From Stropharia rugosoannulata (taxonomy: Eukaryota; Basidiomycota; Agaricomycetes; Agaricales; Strophariaceae): a DNA stretch of 64,000 nucleotides. Position numbers and translations under genes: made by a program. The stretch is from NCBI GenBank assembly GCA_028532985.1, contig JANCIK010000013.1, positions 744,001 through 808,000 of the forward strand. The letters are read 5' to 3'. This document shows, piece by piece, positions 33,284 to 46,272 of the stretch (positions within the stretch are counted from its first letter, which is position 1; each line of letters begins with the position of its first letter). Under the pieces are notes generated by a model. That model made no database searches and was not told where the DNA came from. It saw only the letters and a list, made by a program, of their open reading frames with translations.

Positions 33284-34731
33284 TCATGCCTGAGCCTCTT
33301 CACCAACCCTCCAGACTTCCAATCCGCCCTCCCCGCCAACACCGACGATTCCCCGCTTCCAATCGACGCTTAATATCTTCTTCCGCCCGTCCCAAACTTT
33401 AAACGTCGCCACTGCGCCCTTTGTACTACGCACGTCCCACACGCGGACCACGCCGTCGTACGCGCCGGTGACAGCCTGATGGGAGTTGCTTTCCGACACC
33501 GCGACGCAGGATGGCGTTGAGATGTGCTGGAAGGTCGCTACAGTGGCGGCAAGGTTGTTCTGTGATGAGCGCAAGTCGAACATTGTCATAGTTCGGTCAG
33601 TTGAGACGGCCAGGGCGCTGTTCCCGTCGGGAGTTAGTGCAAGATCAAGAAACGGTTTCTCAGAGGCATTCTACACAAAATCAGTTAAGTTCATAGTAAC
33701 GGCAGGGGAGAGTTACTCACGACGGTGTGCTCGCAAACGCCATACTCTGTGTTCCACAACCGCACAGTAGAGTCAAAGCCGCAGCTTACTGCCTTGCCTT
33801 GTTCCTTGGCGAAAACAGCTTTTGAAACACGTCCTATGTGTGATTTCAGCACCAGTAACGGTGCCTTTCGCCGCGTCGTCGTTGTATTCTCGATGCGGCG
33901 GCGTTTCTTCCTGTCTCGCTCGTTCAAAATGGGTTCAGGTACTTCATCTGACGAAGGTATCGTTGTATCCCAGAACCCAATGAGCCCGTCCCACGATGAA
34001 GTCAGGAGGTTACTCCCGGTAGAATTCGAAGAGACGGATGAGACAACGGAGGTGTGTAAGTGAAGGGAAGCGTGGACCTTAGACGGCGTTGAGGCGTCAA
34101 GGTAGATTTGCGTGATCTGTGCAGTGAGATCTTGAGAAGACGTGCCAACAGTATATGAATCGTCGTCTGAAGAAATAACGCAAATGGATGTTATGGGAGC
34201 TGTATGTGCCATGGTAGTGGATACAAGCTTTTTGGAATAATCGAAGGCGCGAAGTTGTCCGTCATATGAAGCGGTTAGAAAATGCCTTGGAGAAATTTCA
34301 TTTAGTATTTCACCTATTAACTATTGGAGAAGGCCTACCCTTGAATTTGACATGATACGGATGATACCCATTCTTCATGAGGGAAATCCGACATCTTTTG
34401 AGGTGGCATTACAGATTCGATGTACTCGATTTCAAGCGTTTCTTCCTAATCCTCCATAAATCATGAGGTGCAATAGCCATTGACTGTCGCATACCTCTCC
34501 AACACCATTCTCCGAGCACCATTGACTAAGTGTTGTGTGCAGGAGTTCTCCCTTGACCAGAAAATCAAATGGTATGGGCTTCTCGAGGGATAATGCCTTG
34601 TTGATTAGCTGCGAGAGTTGGTACCGCTTCCATGATATTGGAATCATAAATTTCTGACTTGGGAGAGGGTATTGTGTCTTTGTGGAAAAGACCACTGGTT
34701 GGGCAGCTACATTCGATGTGCTGGCCGACAT
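33284..34731 (-). CDS. YTM1: Ribosome biogenesis protein YTM1 (WDR12 homologue)
   Basis: Ytm1 joins Nop7 and Erb1 (PeBoW in animals) in the nucleolus for 60S subunit maturation, and its N-terminal NLE domain is the target of the AAA ATPase Rea1/Mdn1. Starting at MSASTSNVAAQ (34731), the NLE domain is seen as VVFSTKTQYPLPSQKFMIPI, RYQLSQLINKALSL, PFDFLVKGELL and EETLEIEYIESVMPPQ. WD40 repeats follow: SPRHFLTASYDGQLRAFDY, TSSWDGLIGFWDT, GFDSTVRLWNTEYG, TMTMFDLRSSQNN, GAYDGVVRVWDVRSTKG and GGLEVWRVGEEAQA at the end. A charged insert (RDRKKRRRIE) lies between blades. Four or five exons. A longer in-frame start at 34827 would add a hydrophobic leader that does not fit the family. Confidence 0.9.
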
Positions 34732-35305
34732 GTTGGAGATGAACGCGGCGAAGAATACAAAAGTAACAAGTTTGAAAGAAAGTCGAAGGTCACCGCAACG
34801 GCGTAGCGGTAAAAAAAAGTAAGCCACGTGCCGGTATCCCGGTCCGGATTACTCCTCTGGTACGGCAGGCATGGCAAGGCCTTTGGTCTCTTCTTCATCG
34901 CTCCTTGTCCGTCAGACCCCCATCACACAAACTTATCCGTACCAGACTCTGTGAAGTTTACTTGTTCAAGGTGAAGTATTAAAGGGTGTTCTCTCTGAGC
35001 GGTCGACTAGCAGGTTGAAATGGCAAAACCAAATCAAAGCCAAGCCAATTTTTTTTTAAGTCGACTTGAACCACTCTTGAGTATACATACCACATGTACA
35101 TGCCAAAGAATAGTCAAAAGAGCCTCGCAAGAATGAAGCCTAAGGGTCAAAGCAAAGTGTCTATTAAGAAGTTGGACAGTCTGGCCGGTGGTCGCAAATA
35201 CGATTTATCAGGCCTCCTATGAAGTGTACGGCCCCGTAATTTCGGATTGATGACATAGAGGTATCGGGATCTTGCCAGTTAACCAAGTACGTCCATCTTT
35301 ATATC
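34732..35305. other. Divergent intergenic region YTM1 / phospholipase C
   Basis: It carries promoters for two divergent genes. A TTTTTTTTTA tract lies near 35,050 and GTATACATACCACATGTACATG near 35,080. No additional gene. Confidence 0.4.
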
Positions 35306-38300
35306 ATGCCTTCCCAGCACGGCGCTCAACTATGGGCACAAAAAGAAGCCAAACATATAGCTAGACGATCGGTTGAAATCGTTAAAGGTGTTGTCCCGCA
35401 CACAGAGAAGAAAGCTATGTCTCCATCTCCACCCCTCGTTGACCAACATCCAGTATCGGAGTCAATGATCCCAGAAGACTTGCAGAAGGGAACGAAGATG
35501 TTCAAGATATCGGATGGAAAGAAGAAAGCGATCGAGTGCAGGATTGACGCTGACGAGGGACGTATTGTCTACACTTCGAGCAAGGAGGTTATTGGTACGT
35601 ATATGTGTGTGCATATTTCCGTATCAAAGCTCACATCATTCAGTACCTATCGAATGTATCAAGGAGCTGAGGGTCGGATCTGATACGAGGTATTATCGCC
35701 TACAGTTCAAGCTTCCTGAAGAATACGAGGATCGGTGGATCACCATCATATACACCGTTGAGAGCACGTACAAAACTCTACATCTCATAACGGAAACAAG
35801 AGACGTCTTTCAGAAATGGAATGCAGCTCTTCAGAAGCTATACACAATCCGTCAAGGCCTCATGGCTGGGCTAGGTAATCTCGAAACTCGACAGGCGATC
35901 TGGGAACGTCAGTACTGGAAGGGGGCCGATGAAGAGGGGGATGAAGTGCTAGACTTCGACGATGTGGAGCGTCTCTGTAAACGGTTAAATGTTAACATCT
36001 CACCGGCCGACCTGAAGAAGGCATTCGAGGTTGGTTGTCTTTATCATCTGACGTAAAGGCACGACTTTCTCATGACAGCTTAGGATTTGGATACCGCAAA
36101 GCGTGGTTATCTGGACTTCTCTCAATTCCAAATATTTGCGAACATCCTCAAGCGACGCCCCGAAATTGAAGCCATCTATGCAAAATTATGCACTTCAAAT
36201 GGAGGCAAGCTTGACCTCCCAGCATTCCGTAAATTTTTGAAAGAGTATCAAAAAGTAGGTGTCGGTCTGTACTATAACCTTGTGTATCTAACATTCTCCC
36301 AGACAAAGTTAACGGACTCTGAAATTGACGCTGTATTCGTGAAGTATGCCTCTCAGATGACCTCACCGAATGACGATGGCACCATCATGGGTCTGGACAA
36401 GTTCAGCAGCTTTTTGATGTCAAACGACAACACGCCATTCTCTGAGCAAGGCATGCCTATCTGGCAAGACATGACGGCTCCCATATCGGACTATTACATA
36501 TCTTCCTCTCATAACACTTATCTTGTGGGGCATCAGCTTGTTGGGGTAAGTACCATTGAAGGCTATATTCGCGCCCTCCTGCATAGTTGCCGAAGCGTTG
36601 AGTGTGAGTGGTTTCCACAGAAGTTCAGTATATAGTGCTTAACTTATTGGAACATGTAGTGGATATATACGACGGTGATGACGAACCTACGGTGTACCAC
36701 GGCAAGACTTTCACTTCCAAAGTTGCTCTTCGGGACATCTGCAACGCTATAGCGAAATACTCTTTCGTTACTTCCCCGTATCCCGTTCTCATCTCAGCCG
36801 AGGTCCACTGCAGCGTATCGCAGCAGGACAAAATTGTTGATATCATGACCGAGGTATTTGGGGACTCCATCGTCCAGGCACCACTTGAAGGACGTCCGAT
36901 TATCAAGCAACTGCCCAGTCCAGAAGAATTAAAACATAAGTTCCTACTTAAAGTGAGGCAGCTCTACCTCCATCTGTAGGGTCTGCTGACATGAGCATGT
37001 GCATACTTGCAGGCTAAAAACCTATATGTCACGGAACAATTAGCCGCCGCTCAGGCTGCGAAACTGACTGCTAAGGTTGCTGAGGAGAAGACGGCCACTA
37101 TTGCGGCCGAGACATCCTCTTCTGAATCGTCAAATAATGAAGCTGAGACTATATTGAAAGAAGGGGTCGCTGACCTGAAGAAAACGTGGAAGAAGCTCCG
37201 GGGTAAAGACGAATCAAATGAGGAGAAGCCCCACAAACCCAAGATGTCATTTCGACTCACTTCGCTACTCGTCTACACTGTAGGCGTGAAATGCCACGGG
37301 TTGCACCCCGAAATTGAATACGCGCCTGAACATATTTTCTCACTCTCCGAGGATGCAGTTAATCGTTATCTGAAGGCGAGCATTCAGGACCTCGTGAAAC
37401 ACAATCACACCCACCTTGTTCGAATTTACCCGAAAGGAACTAGGGTCAACTCAACTAACTATCAACCCCACCGCTACTGGGCAGCAGGCTGCCAGGTAAC
37501 TGCCATCAACTGGCAGACATTCGGTACGTTCATAGTATAGTCGACATGAGTACACTGCTCTTTTATTCTGACACTTTTTTTTCGCACTAATATAGATTTA
37601 GGGTATCGCATCAACCAAGCAATGTTCCAGCGAAATGGGCATTGCGGATACGTATTGAAGCCCGAAGCACTTCGCTTCCTAGAAAGTGATCTTTTGTCCA
37701 GACGCACGCAGCATTTCTTTGATGTCACGGTCAGAACCACGTTGCGCGAGCGTAGTAAATGGGGTGACTGAACGCATTTTTTTAAGATAATATCCGCGCA
37801 GCAACTCCCGCGACTTCGTGATTCGCGCGGCAGGGAGGTCATTGACAAGTCTGTTGTCGATCCCTACGTAGAAGTCTCCTTGCACATACCTGACTGGTCC
37901 CACTCACCGTTCCTTCCGGAGTCGGCTACCGCGGCTGGTGCCAAGTATTCTCCCTCAACCGATGCCACCACCACGGCTGTGTCTTCTGCGCGCACCGTAT
38001 CTTTCAAGACCCCCGTTGTCAAGAACAACGGCTTCAATCCTGTTTGGCAGGAAGAGCTTTGCCTCCCTTTCGACTGCGTGGGCAACATGCGCGAACTCAT
38101 TTTCGTCGAGTTTGTTGTTCGGCAGGAGGGTCAGGACGAAGACGATGAACCGCTTGGCATTTATTGTATTCCTTTGGGCTGCCTGGAACAAGGTACGGAG
38201 CCGTTTCGCTGTCAGTATTCTTTGAAGTTTATCTAAAGTGCTTCATTTAACTTTAGGTTTCCGACACCTTCCTCTACATGATGCTCAACTCGCGCAGCAC

Positions 38301-38348
38301 CTCTTTTCGACTCTCTTCGTGCATGTCAATATTCGGGATATTGCTTGA
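35306..38348 (+). CDS. Phosphoinositide-specific phospholipase C (PLC-delta type)
   Basis: It hydrolyses PI(4,5)P2 to diacylglycerol and IP3 at the plasma membrane. Domain order is complete. PH-like domain: KMFKISDGKKKAIECRIDAD through LITETRDVFQKWNAALQKLY. EF-hands: DFDDVERLCKRLNVNISPAD and YLDFSQFQIFANILK. X box: PISDYYISSSHNTYLVGHQL with catalytic His in SSHNTYL, VDIYDGDDEPTVYHGKTFTS with the second His, then LISAEVHCSVSQQD. A Lys/Glu-rich linker follows (EKTATIAAETSSSESS). Y box: SFRLTSLLVYTVGVKCHGL, HLVRIYPKGTRVNSTNYQP and AINWQTF. C2 domain: QQLPRLRDSRGREV, VVDPYVEVSLH, NGFNPVWQEE and FVEFVVRQEG. About nine short introns; stop at 38346-38348. Catalytic and Ca-binding motifs appear intact. 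Confidence 0.92.
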
Positions 38349-39334
38349 TTTTCCTGTACATATTTTTGTACTTATCTAACCCATCCAATGAATTAAAAGT
38401 GGTCAAATCATGCTCTCACCCTGTCCGTTGTCTGCATCTCATTGGACCTCCTGCTTCCCCTTACAACACTTCTTACTCCAAAAGGTATAGAATGGTTACT
38501 GACTCAGGGAGGCATCGTGACTATTCAGGATTCAGGAGGAACATTTTCGCGCCTCACAACCTGCCGATAGCTCATGCTGTGCGCATGGGCGGTCGATCTC
38601 ACTACAACATGATTTTCATCAACATCCTCAGAGGAAAAAGGATAAGATATTGGCGGTATGTCATAACCCCTTGTTCTTTTTTGCCGTAAACTCATAGAAT
38701 CATAAACGCTTAACACAAGCTTCTTCACGCTAACTACATATTCAGCGTGCTCAATACGCTTATGCTCTTCGGGGATAGACTAAATTTAGCTCAGGTTACG
38801 TTTCAGAAGAGTCGGTATCTGAACCATTCAGCGCGCCAACCTCTCGTTCTTGCCAAGTACTTATTAGGATAGATCCGAAGACTACGTTGAAACGAACAAG
38901 AAATAACACAAAAGCTGTAAGATCTCAGTACGTGCAACACTGCATAGTAGAGAGAAAACATAACGTCTAACAGGCTTCTAATTCAGGTTGACGTGTAGTG
39001 CAGAGCATCATCTCCTTATGCTCCTTTGGTGTTATCGTTTTTCTATTCTGATCTTTTATCAACCTCGGTGGCAAACATGTGGCAACAGTTGACAAGTGTG
39101 AGCACAAACTGACAAATGTTAATTTGCGAGTGTCATGGTTCGTCCAATTAAAATAAGTATATCACGTCTGCATCGAGGGTTTACATGTGCCTAACCTTTC
39201 CACTCAGTGTCCACCATCGCTCCGAATAGCCCCCACGGCTCCAACCTTCTCCTTACCTGTTTCTTATAGCCTCTGCTCGCTGCCTTTCAAGCCTTGACTA
39301 GAGCTAAGTATGTAATCATAGAAGATATTAGACG
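38349..39334. other. Intergenic, about 1 kb; no gene seen
   Basis: The open stretch 38,345-38,689 encodes a Tyr/Arg-rich peptide without a family match and lacks splice logic. The last 150 bases (CCTAACCTTTCCACTCAGTG and a CT-rich run) look like promoter or leader sequence of the zinc-cluster gene. Confidence 0.35.
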
Positions 39335-40698
39335 ATGTACTCACGTCAGTCTAATAGACTCATGCCGGCATACGTATCCCAGTACGACTCGTTCGAGTAC
39401 CACAGACCTTCATCAATAGATGGACCAACCTTGGGGCAGGCTCAAGTTTACTCAGAGCAACCGCGTTTTGGAGGCAACATCGATTGCGAACCATTTCAGG
39501 CGGGATACTACGTTCCCATTGAGGCTAGGTCGCAGGTGCAGACTTCAGCCGATTCATGGGTAAGTACTTTACAAAGCCATAATGCCGTCTGAAATATGAC
39601 TGACTGACGCTCCCACTATGGCAGGGCTCAATCTACGCTCTCAATGACCAGGACATCCAGTACGCGACGTATACGTATACTGTCTACGCAGGTCCTTTGG
39701 TTACGCATCGGCTGCCGCCCACTCAGCATGACCACTCCAGACTTACACCCCAGGCGCTCTCGCCGAACCCGATGACTTTCGATTCTAATTGCACTTACGA
39801 CACCAACCTAATCTCTTGGGAAACGGCCTCTTTAAACAACAGCCGCTCGTCCGGACCTATTAATGGTCATCACGAATCGGTAGGAGCAATAACTGTAAAA
39901 GCTTGCTATGATGTAACTGTTCTAATTTCATGCCTTACGTAGTGCTATCCTTCCATGTCTAGTATGAAGGCTACATCACAAACAGTTATTACGCAGCATA
40001 TGTCAGGCCTACCACAGCATCCGGCAGTAAGTAATATGTTTGATTTGTATTATGATTTGATCTATAAACACATAAAATCATCGTGACTAGCACCATCCTA
40101 TCCCGCCGGAGCAGCAGTCCAGTTATTCGGAATTGTCCGTAAACCTGCAGTTTATGGACCGTCTAAAACAATACAAGCCCCAAAAAACAGATGCCTCGAC
40201 ATCAAAGCCTCAATTGAGCTCGTTAGCCAACCGCAGTACTGTAACGGAGCGAGAGGGTCTGAAACAGTCCGACAAATCTATCTCTTCGTCGGACATGCGT
40301 ATGGCCGCCAGCATACCCACGCCCCCAGACAGCCCAACCAGATGGCTACCGACCCATGTCACCTTCGTCAACTCACCTTCGCCTAAGACGCCTAAGAGGG
40401 AAAGCCCAGCTCCGACGGATGACACTACGCAAAGTAGGACGGTCAATAAGAGTGCAAAAGAGCCCAAGAAATCCAATCCGTCTTGTGAATTCTGCAAAGA
40501 GCGAAAAATCGCGTGTGGCCGCCCCCCTGAGGGAAGTGACGACCCAACTTGCAAGTAAGTCAGAGTGGCTATAGATATTTTTTGACTATGAGGACTGACG
40601 GATTGGCGCAATTGCTATTTAGTCAGTGCAAGTATCGATCGTTTAAATGTGTTTACCCGAAGGAACGTATCCCTCGCAGACCGCGAAACCGCAAGTAG
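39335..40698 (+). CDS. Protein with C-terminal Zn(II)2Cys6 zinc cluster (putative transcription factor)
   Basis: Exons 39335-39559, about 39625-39880, a small exon near 39,962-40,024, about 40,092-40,555 and 40621-40698 give roughly 360 residues. The N-terminal two thirds are Ser/Tyr/Pro-rich and likely disordered (RPSSIDGPTLGQAQVYSEQP; TPPDSPTRWLPTHVTFVNSP). The last 45 residues hold a binuclear zinc cluster, C-x2-C-x6-C-x11-C-x2-C-x6-C, beginning CEFCKERKIACGRPP and completed across the intron 40556-40620. A basic tail (KERIPRRPRNRK) follows. Zn2Cys6 factors usually carry the cluster at the N-terminus; here it is terminal and there is no fungal-specific middle-homology region. A DNA-binding regulator is the likely role, target unknown. 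Confidence 0.75.
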
Positions 40699-41714
40699 CT
40701 TGAATGACCCAGAATTGTTCACCATTTGGCCTATGCATCATGTCTATATGTTGTCTAACTGCTATAATTTTGCTTTCGTTTACTAGGGCTTTGACTCTTC
40801 GCTATGCCTTCTTTTTGTTCGTTGCCATGGTCTGTAAGCTTACAAGGCTATTGTAGGTATATTTGTAAGGAACAAGGAAGTCTGACCTTCTATTTGTACC
40901 ACTCATTTTTGTTGTCAAAGTGCTAGTAACCCTTTGCCTCCAATGTTTCTGCCTTAATCACGCTGGCTAACCTTGTACCATATATGTTTTCTTCAACTAA
41001 CTAAATGTAATATTTCCGTTTAATGCGTATTTGTTATAAAAGGGTACATATGGGCAAGAGGTCCCTGATATAATACTATAGATAACGTAGAGGTCTTCTT
41101 GCCTCTTGCGCTGCGCTCGGCCGCTACTTCAAGACCTGTCGGCAAATACCGATGGCAGTTGCCGGTGGTCCGGTGGACCTTTAGGGAAAGCTAGTATGTC
41201 AAATAAGCCGGACACTTTCTCGCAGTTGTGCTGACTGTATGTAGCTGACTGGTACTTACAGACACTTACTGAACAGAAATGCTATGTAGTCTTGGATAGC
41301 GGCAACATGCGAAGAAGACGTCCATGAATCAAGCAACACCTGAACTACGTAGAAGCCGACACACAATTTGAACAATTGTCACTGGCTATTAGTGGAAGGG
41401 TCAATGGGACGGTGGTGTACTCACAGATAGCTCGTGCATAGGGCAAGCATAGGATGTCCATGTTGGACACTGAAGAGGTATGTTACTTTTTTGTCAGTTT
41501 TCTTTATGCCTCTGATGTTCCCGTTTATAACTTCTTCCTTTATCTTACCGAACTCTCTCATATGCATTGTACAGATCACGAGTGCATATATCTATGTGCA
41601 TATATGGGAACTGGACACGGACTGCTGATAAGCAAGCTGCCCGACTAGTATTTAAAGGCGACGAAGGCGGAGTGAATCCAACCTATCCAGATAACGAGCC
41701 TCTCTGTCACAAAC
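40699..41714. other. Intergenic, about 1 kb; no gene seen
   Basis: Bases 40,700-41,100 are T-rich, likely 3' flank. A small ORF pair at 41,434-41,650 overlaps in two frames and has no family character. No TATA box close to the amidase start was obvious, though TTTAAAGG lies at 41,652. Confidence 0.35.
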
Positions 41715-43946
41715 ATGTCCACCACAAGTTGGAAGGACACTGTCCTTCAAAAGCGAAAGGAGCAAGCCAAGTCTATCCCGCAGGAATGGATCCTCAAGGA
41801 ACTCCCTTCCAAAGATACACTCAACGTTATAGATTTTCCGGAAAGATGCGGCCTTCTAACTTCGAAAGAGATTGAAATCACTAACACTGGGGTCGACGTA
41901 CTACTGGAGAAGCTGGCATCAGGGAACTGGACAGCGGTCGAAGTAGTGACAGCATTCTCAAAGCGGGCCATAGTTGCACATCAACTAGTACGTATATGCT
42001 CTCGTATATGTGTGTTTAATATTCAAAGAAACGAATCAGGTGAACTGCCTCACAGAAATCTTTATCGATCGGGCTTTAGCTCGCGCTACAGAGCTTGACC
42101 ATCATCTCAAGACTACGGGGAAGGTAGTTGGGCCCCTCCATGGTTTGTGTTTTCCTGTCAATGTTATATATGCTCACCTTCTGCACTAAAACTAGGTTTA
42201 CCAATATCGCTTAAAGACCAAATAAACATTAAAGGGGTCGATTCTTGCATGGGTGAGGCTGTAATATTGATATGGCTGGTATATACCATAGCTTAATGTT
42301 TTTGCCGCATTCTAGGTTATGTATCATGGGTTGGCAAGCCAGCAACAAAAAACGCTGTTCTTGCTGATGTTCTTGAAGAAGCTGGAGCAATCCTCTATGT
42401 CAAAACGAACATTCCGCAGACTCTCATGGTGCATTTATCACATTCCTCCTGCGGGCGACCTCTGACTAACGTAGAATATCTGCAGTGGCCGGAGACGTAT
42501 AACCACGTTTTCGGACGCACCAGCAATCCGTATAACCGTACCCTCACCTCGGGCGGTTCGTCTGGGGGTGAAGGCGCCCTTGTTGGTACGTTGCACATTA
42601 TCCAGTGCAGTATAGTCATAGTACTAATAAAACTTCCCGCAGCTCTCAAAGGCAGTCCCATAGGTACGCCTCACGCTGTCAGACTTCTAAGATTGCAGTC
42701 TTCTGACCAGAAGCAGGTGTGGGATCTGACATAGGAGGGTGAGTAACCAGCATGCTGCATCTGTACCATTTTTATTTTTCTCTCATGTTCTCATGTCATT
42801 GAAGCTCTGTCCGTATCCCTGCTGCCTTCAACGGAGTATACGGGCTGCGCGGCTCGTATGGCCGGATCCCCTATGCAGGCTGCGTCAACTCGCTCGAGGG
42901 TCAAGATTCCATCTTATCTATACTTGGCCCGCTCGCGACCAGCATCGACGCCGTAAAGGCATTTACCAAGGCGGTAGTGGACGCAAAACCTTGGCTACGC
43001 GACCCGCTTGCCATACGGAAACCGTGGAATGAGGCAGAGTACGCGCTGATTGATCACGGAGGACGCGATGGACAGCTCTGCTTCGCGATGCTCTGGGATG
43101 ACGGAGTCACCCGTCCCCATCCCCCGGTCATTCGAGGGCTGCAAACCACCAAACTCGCCCTCCTCGCCGCCGGACATAAAGTCGTTGACTGGGTCCCCGA
43201 AGGCCACGAAGAAATCTACAAAGTAGCGCAAGCGGTCTGGGGGGCCGCAGCGGCGGAAGACTACCGCGTAACTACTGCACCAAGTGGGGAACCCGTGATA
43301 GCAACCATGGAGCTCGCAGTGGAAAACGAGGATGGTACGGACGGTTCAGGTGAAGTGCCTGCATTCCGTCCACTCCCGGAGGGAATGTCGGCGTATGAGC
43401 TGTGGCAGGTGCAGCGCCGGAAGCGCGATATCCGCCAGGAGTTCCTCAACAAGTGGAACGAAACCGTCGCATTGACGGGGACGGGGCGTCCTATCGACGC
43501 TATCATCTCGCCGTGTGCGCCTTATGTTGCACCTCCCCATGGGAAAAACAAGTACGTTGTGCTTTTCAGCCTTCTGATAACATTCGGCTCACCCCGTTCT
43601 AGGCAAGCAGGTTATACCACAATATGGAATGTCCTTGATTACTCTGCCCTTGTAATTCCGACGGGGCTCTTCGTGGATTCGTCTCTAGATCAACAGAAGC
43701 CTGCTCATGACTTTTACACCCCAACGGATAAGGCTAACTATGAACTTTGTGAGCTCTCTTCGCTATGTATGGATAATTTTATTCACATTTCTACTTTTAG
43801 ACGATCCGGAAACATTCAAGGACGCTCCGATTACAATTCAAGTCGTCGGAAGAACTTTGGAAGAAGAAGGGGTCATTGCCATGAGCGAGATTGTAGACGC
43901 AGCTCTAAAGAAGCATGTTCAGGCAACCCCGAAGAGCCGTATATGA
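41715..43946 (+). CDS. Amidase signature family hydrolase (acetamidase / fatty acid amide hydrolase-like)
   Basis: It hydrolyses amide bonds through a Ser-cisSer-Lys triad. Starting MSTTSWKDTVLQKRKEQA, the N-terminal helices read PQEWILKELPSKDTLNVIDF and TAVEVVTAFSKRAIVAHQL. Across short introns follow GLPISLKDQINIKGVDSCMG (catalytic Lys in SLKD), YVSWVGKPA, AILYVKTNIPQTLM and the signature NRTLTSGGSSGGEGALVALK (cis-Ser). Next are VGSDIGGSVRIPAAFNGVYG (nucleophile Ser in GGSVRIP) and SILGPLATSIDAVKAFTKAV. The rest matches the family to VVGRTLEEEGVIAMSEIVDA. All three catalytic residues are present, so it should be active; the substrate is unknown. About nine introns. A close paralogue starts at 63,702 in the same orientation. 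Confidence 0.9.
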
Positions 43947-45722
43947 TTACTCACATCCCGTTCTAGGAGAAACTGAAGTTTGGAAAATATGACGTACTTT
44001 TAGCATGTATTCGGAATTTTTTTTGCCGTATGAAACTACATAGGTATAAATAAAGAAAAGCCCTTTATCTTATGTTGGACATCATATGGAGGCTTACAGG
44101 AACTAGCTGAACAAAATGCAGATATCCTTGTTGGTTGGTGACATCTCAGGCGTTAAGTTCAGATTCATTCTAGAACTTTTGTATCAGAGAGAACATTCCC
44201 CCCCCACCCCCTTTTTTCCCTTTTACTCTCCTTTGCCTTTCAGGTAGTATCGCTCAGGTTTGGTTATAAAGCTTGTGATGCTCTTATTTTCGGCAGTCCT
44301 AGGTAGGGACAGGGGAAGGGACAGGATGTTGTACTCGTGCTATTACTAAGAAAGTAATACGGTATTATTCCTGGGGTTCTCACCTACGCAGCTGCATCCA
44401 GGTTTGCTTGAGTTATTCTGGTGTAATACAACTAGGACATATATCCTCTTTTGGCTTAAATTGTACTTCCAAAATCTGGTCCGAACAAGCCCTCGCATTG
44501 TATAGTAGTAGCGATGTTCGCACTCCACAAGCTCGGGTGACTTGCCGAAGTCGCGTGGCTTTCCTCGAATAGGATATTCCAACACCCATTATGGTAATCT
44601 GCGATCAATACCACTCTAAGCGCCCATGCAGATATTAGCAGGCATGCAATACCACCTGGTCACGATACATATCTTCATATGTAAGATAGCTGACTACTAG
44701 GTATTCTAACGACTAGAGCTATCACCGTCACAATAGTATCTTCTTATAGCCTCATATACACTGACAGTGGACCATAGGTTGCAATCGTTCATTCGTGGCA
44801 TCAAGCTAAATGCGTATTACTATTATTTACCACAAATATAGCTGAACATGAAGCGTACCAGATGGTCGTTATCAAAAGATGATAACAGCGCGCTGATGAA
44901 TGTTGAAGATTTCTTGACCTTCCGTCTGACTGGTTTTAGTCCACAATTGGCATCAAAAGAGAGCTATTCAATGAAAATGACTCTTCAGATGCAGCACCAG
45001 AGAAGATAGTGGGCTATTACATCATACATTAGATCCGAACGGTAAAAATGTGATATTTATTTATATAAAAACATATGAGTTTTCGTTCGAAGTGACCTAA
45101 ATACAATTATGACAATTGGTTCCCAGAGAATTGCCAGTCTCTTTTGGAACGATCGGCAGGGTTGTCCGAACATTCACGCGATAGAATGAATTATACACGT
45201 GTTTTGTGCGAGTAAATAGAACTCAGGCTTTCTGCTTGTGCTAAGGCGTCTAGAGCGCTGAATAAATAGCTCACCTTTGACAGCCGTGTAGTTTGTCCGA
45301 GGATGTCACTGGGTAAACCTTTCTAACTATGTTAGCCGTTCAGCTACGGAATACTTGTGCGCCGTTGTCATAATGATCTTCTTAAACTTCTTTCTATAAA
45401 TCTATGAAGCCTTGACGTCATCCTTTTGATTCATGCCCAGGATTGGCTGTGTAAACATTGTTTGTAAAATATGTCCGACACAGATACAGCCATTTCGCTT
45501 GAAATGCCTTCAATTTCTCATAATCGCGGAAAGTATATGACGCTACTGCGCTTCTTTAATTCAGAGATATTTCCTGCAGCTCCACTTAGACGTGATGCAT
45601 TCAACCGTATCTGATGATGTTCCTTCACATTACCGGAGTTCATGTTTTACTGCATGCCAGCAAGGTATGTGTACTCAGAACAACAGACATGATCAAAAAT
45701 ACCACTACCGCAGATAAAAACA
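43947..45722. other. Gene-poor stretch, about 1.8 kb
   Basis: It contains a C-run followed by a T-run (CCCCCCCACCCCCTTTTTTCCC near 44,200) and a short repeat GGGACAGGGGAAGGGACAGG near 44,310. No coding region, tRNA or element is recognised. The right part is the upstream region of hydrophobin A. Confidence 0.4.
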
Positions 45723-45730
45723 TATAAAAG
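45723..45730 (+). promoter_or_regulatory. TATA box of hydrophobin A
   Basis: TATAAAAG lies 75 bases before the ATG of the hydrophobin gene. The same octamer lies 58 bases upstream of the second hydrophobin, supporting a shared promoter design. Confidence 0.7.
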
Positions 45731-45805
45731 GGATAGTTGCTTTCCCCCAGTTCTTCACTCGAACAGTCAGCAGCATTAGTTCAAGTTCTACGCCTCTTCT
45801 TCAAC

Positions 45806-46272
45806 ATGCAATTCAAGCTCTTCTCTCTGACTTCTCTCGCTTTTGCGACCCTTGCTGCCGCCACCCCCACCCCTCAAAGCCCCTCTAACCAGTGCAACAC
45901 TGGAGAGATCCAGTGCTGCGACAGTATCCAAACCGTTGCGAGCAACGCTGGACTAGCTGCCCTTCTCACACTTTTGGGCGCCGTTGTCCAGAACGTGAAC
46001 GTTCCAGTTGGCGTGACCTGCACTCCAGTTACCGTCGTCGGCACTGGAAGCACATCCTGGTTAGTACTCCAGTTTTTACGAAGACTATCTGTGTTGACCT
46101 TCGACTACCAGCTCTGCTCAGCCAGTCTGCTGCACCAACAACAGCTTCAGTAAGTTCAGAATCCTAATGTCACATAACTTATAAGAGGCTATGAGTGAGT
46201 GTCAGTGCTAACTTTCTGCTTCCAGACGGGGTTGTCGCTCTGGGTTGCACACCCATCAATGTCAATGCTTGA
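45806..46272 (+). CDS. Class I hydrophobin A
   Basis: Hydrophobins are small secreted proteins that self-assemble at air-water interfaces and coat aerial hyphae and fruit bodies. Exons 45806-46059, 46112-46149 and 46226-46272 give about 112 residues. A signal peptide ([20 protein letters not shown]) is followed by the eight-cysteine pattern C-x6-CC-x33-C-x13-C-x5-CC-x12-C, with the fourth Cys codon formed across intron 1. Key segments are [35 protein letters not shown] and [14 protein letters not shown]. The loop lengths fit class I. Intron positions and the VALGCTPIN end are shared with the copy 1.1 kb downstream. Confidence 0.95.

Noticed and set aside
44346..44585. 79-residue complement-strand open frame
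   Set aside because: No family features and no splice context, in an otherwise gene-empty stretch.
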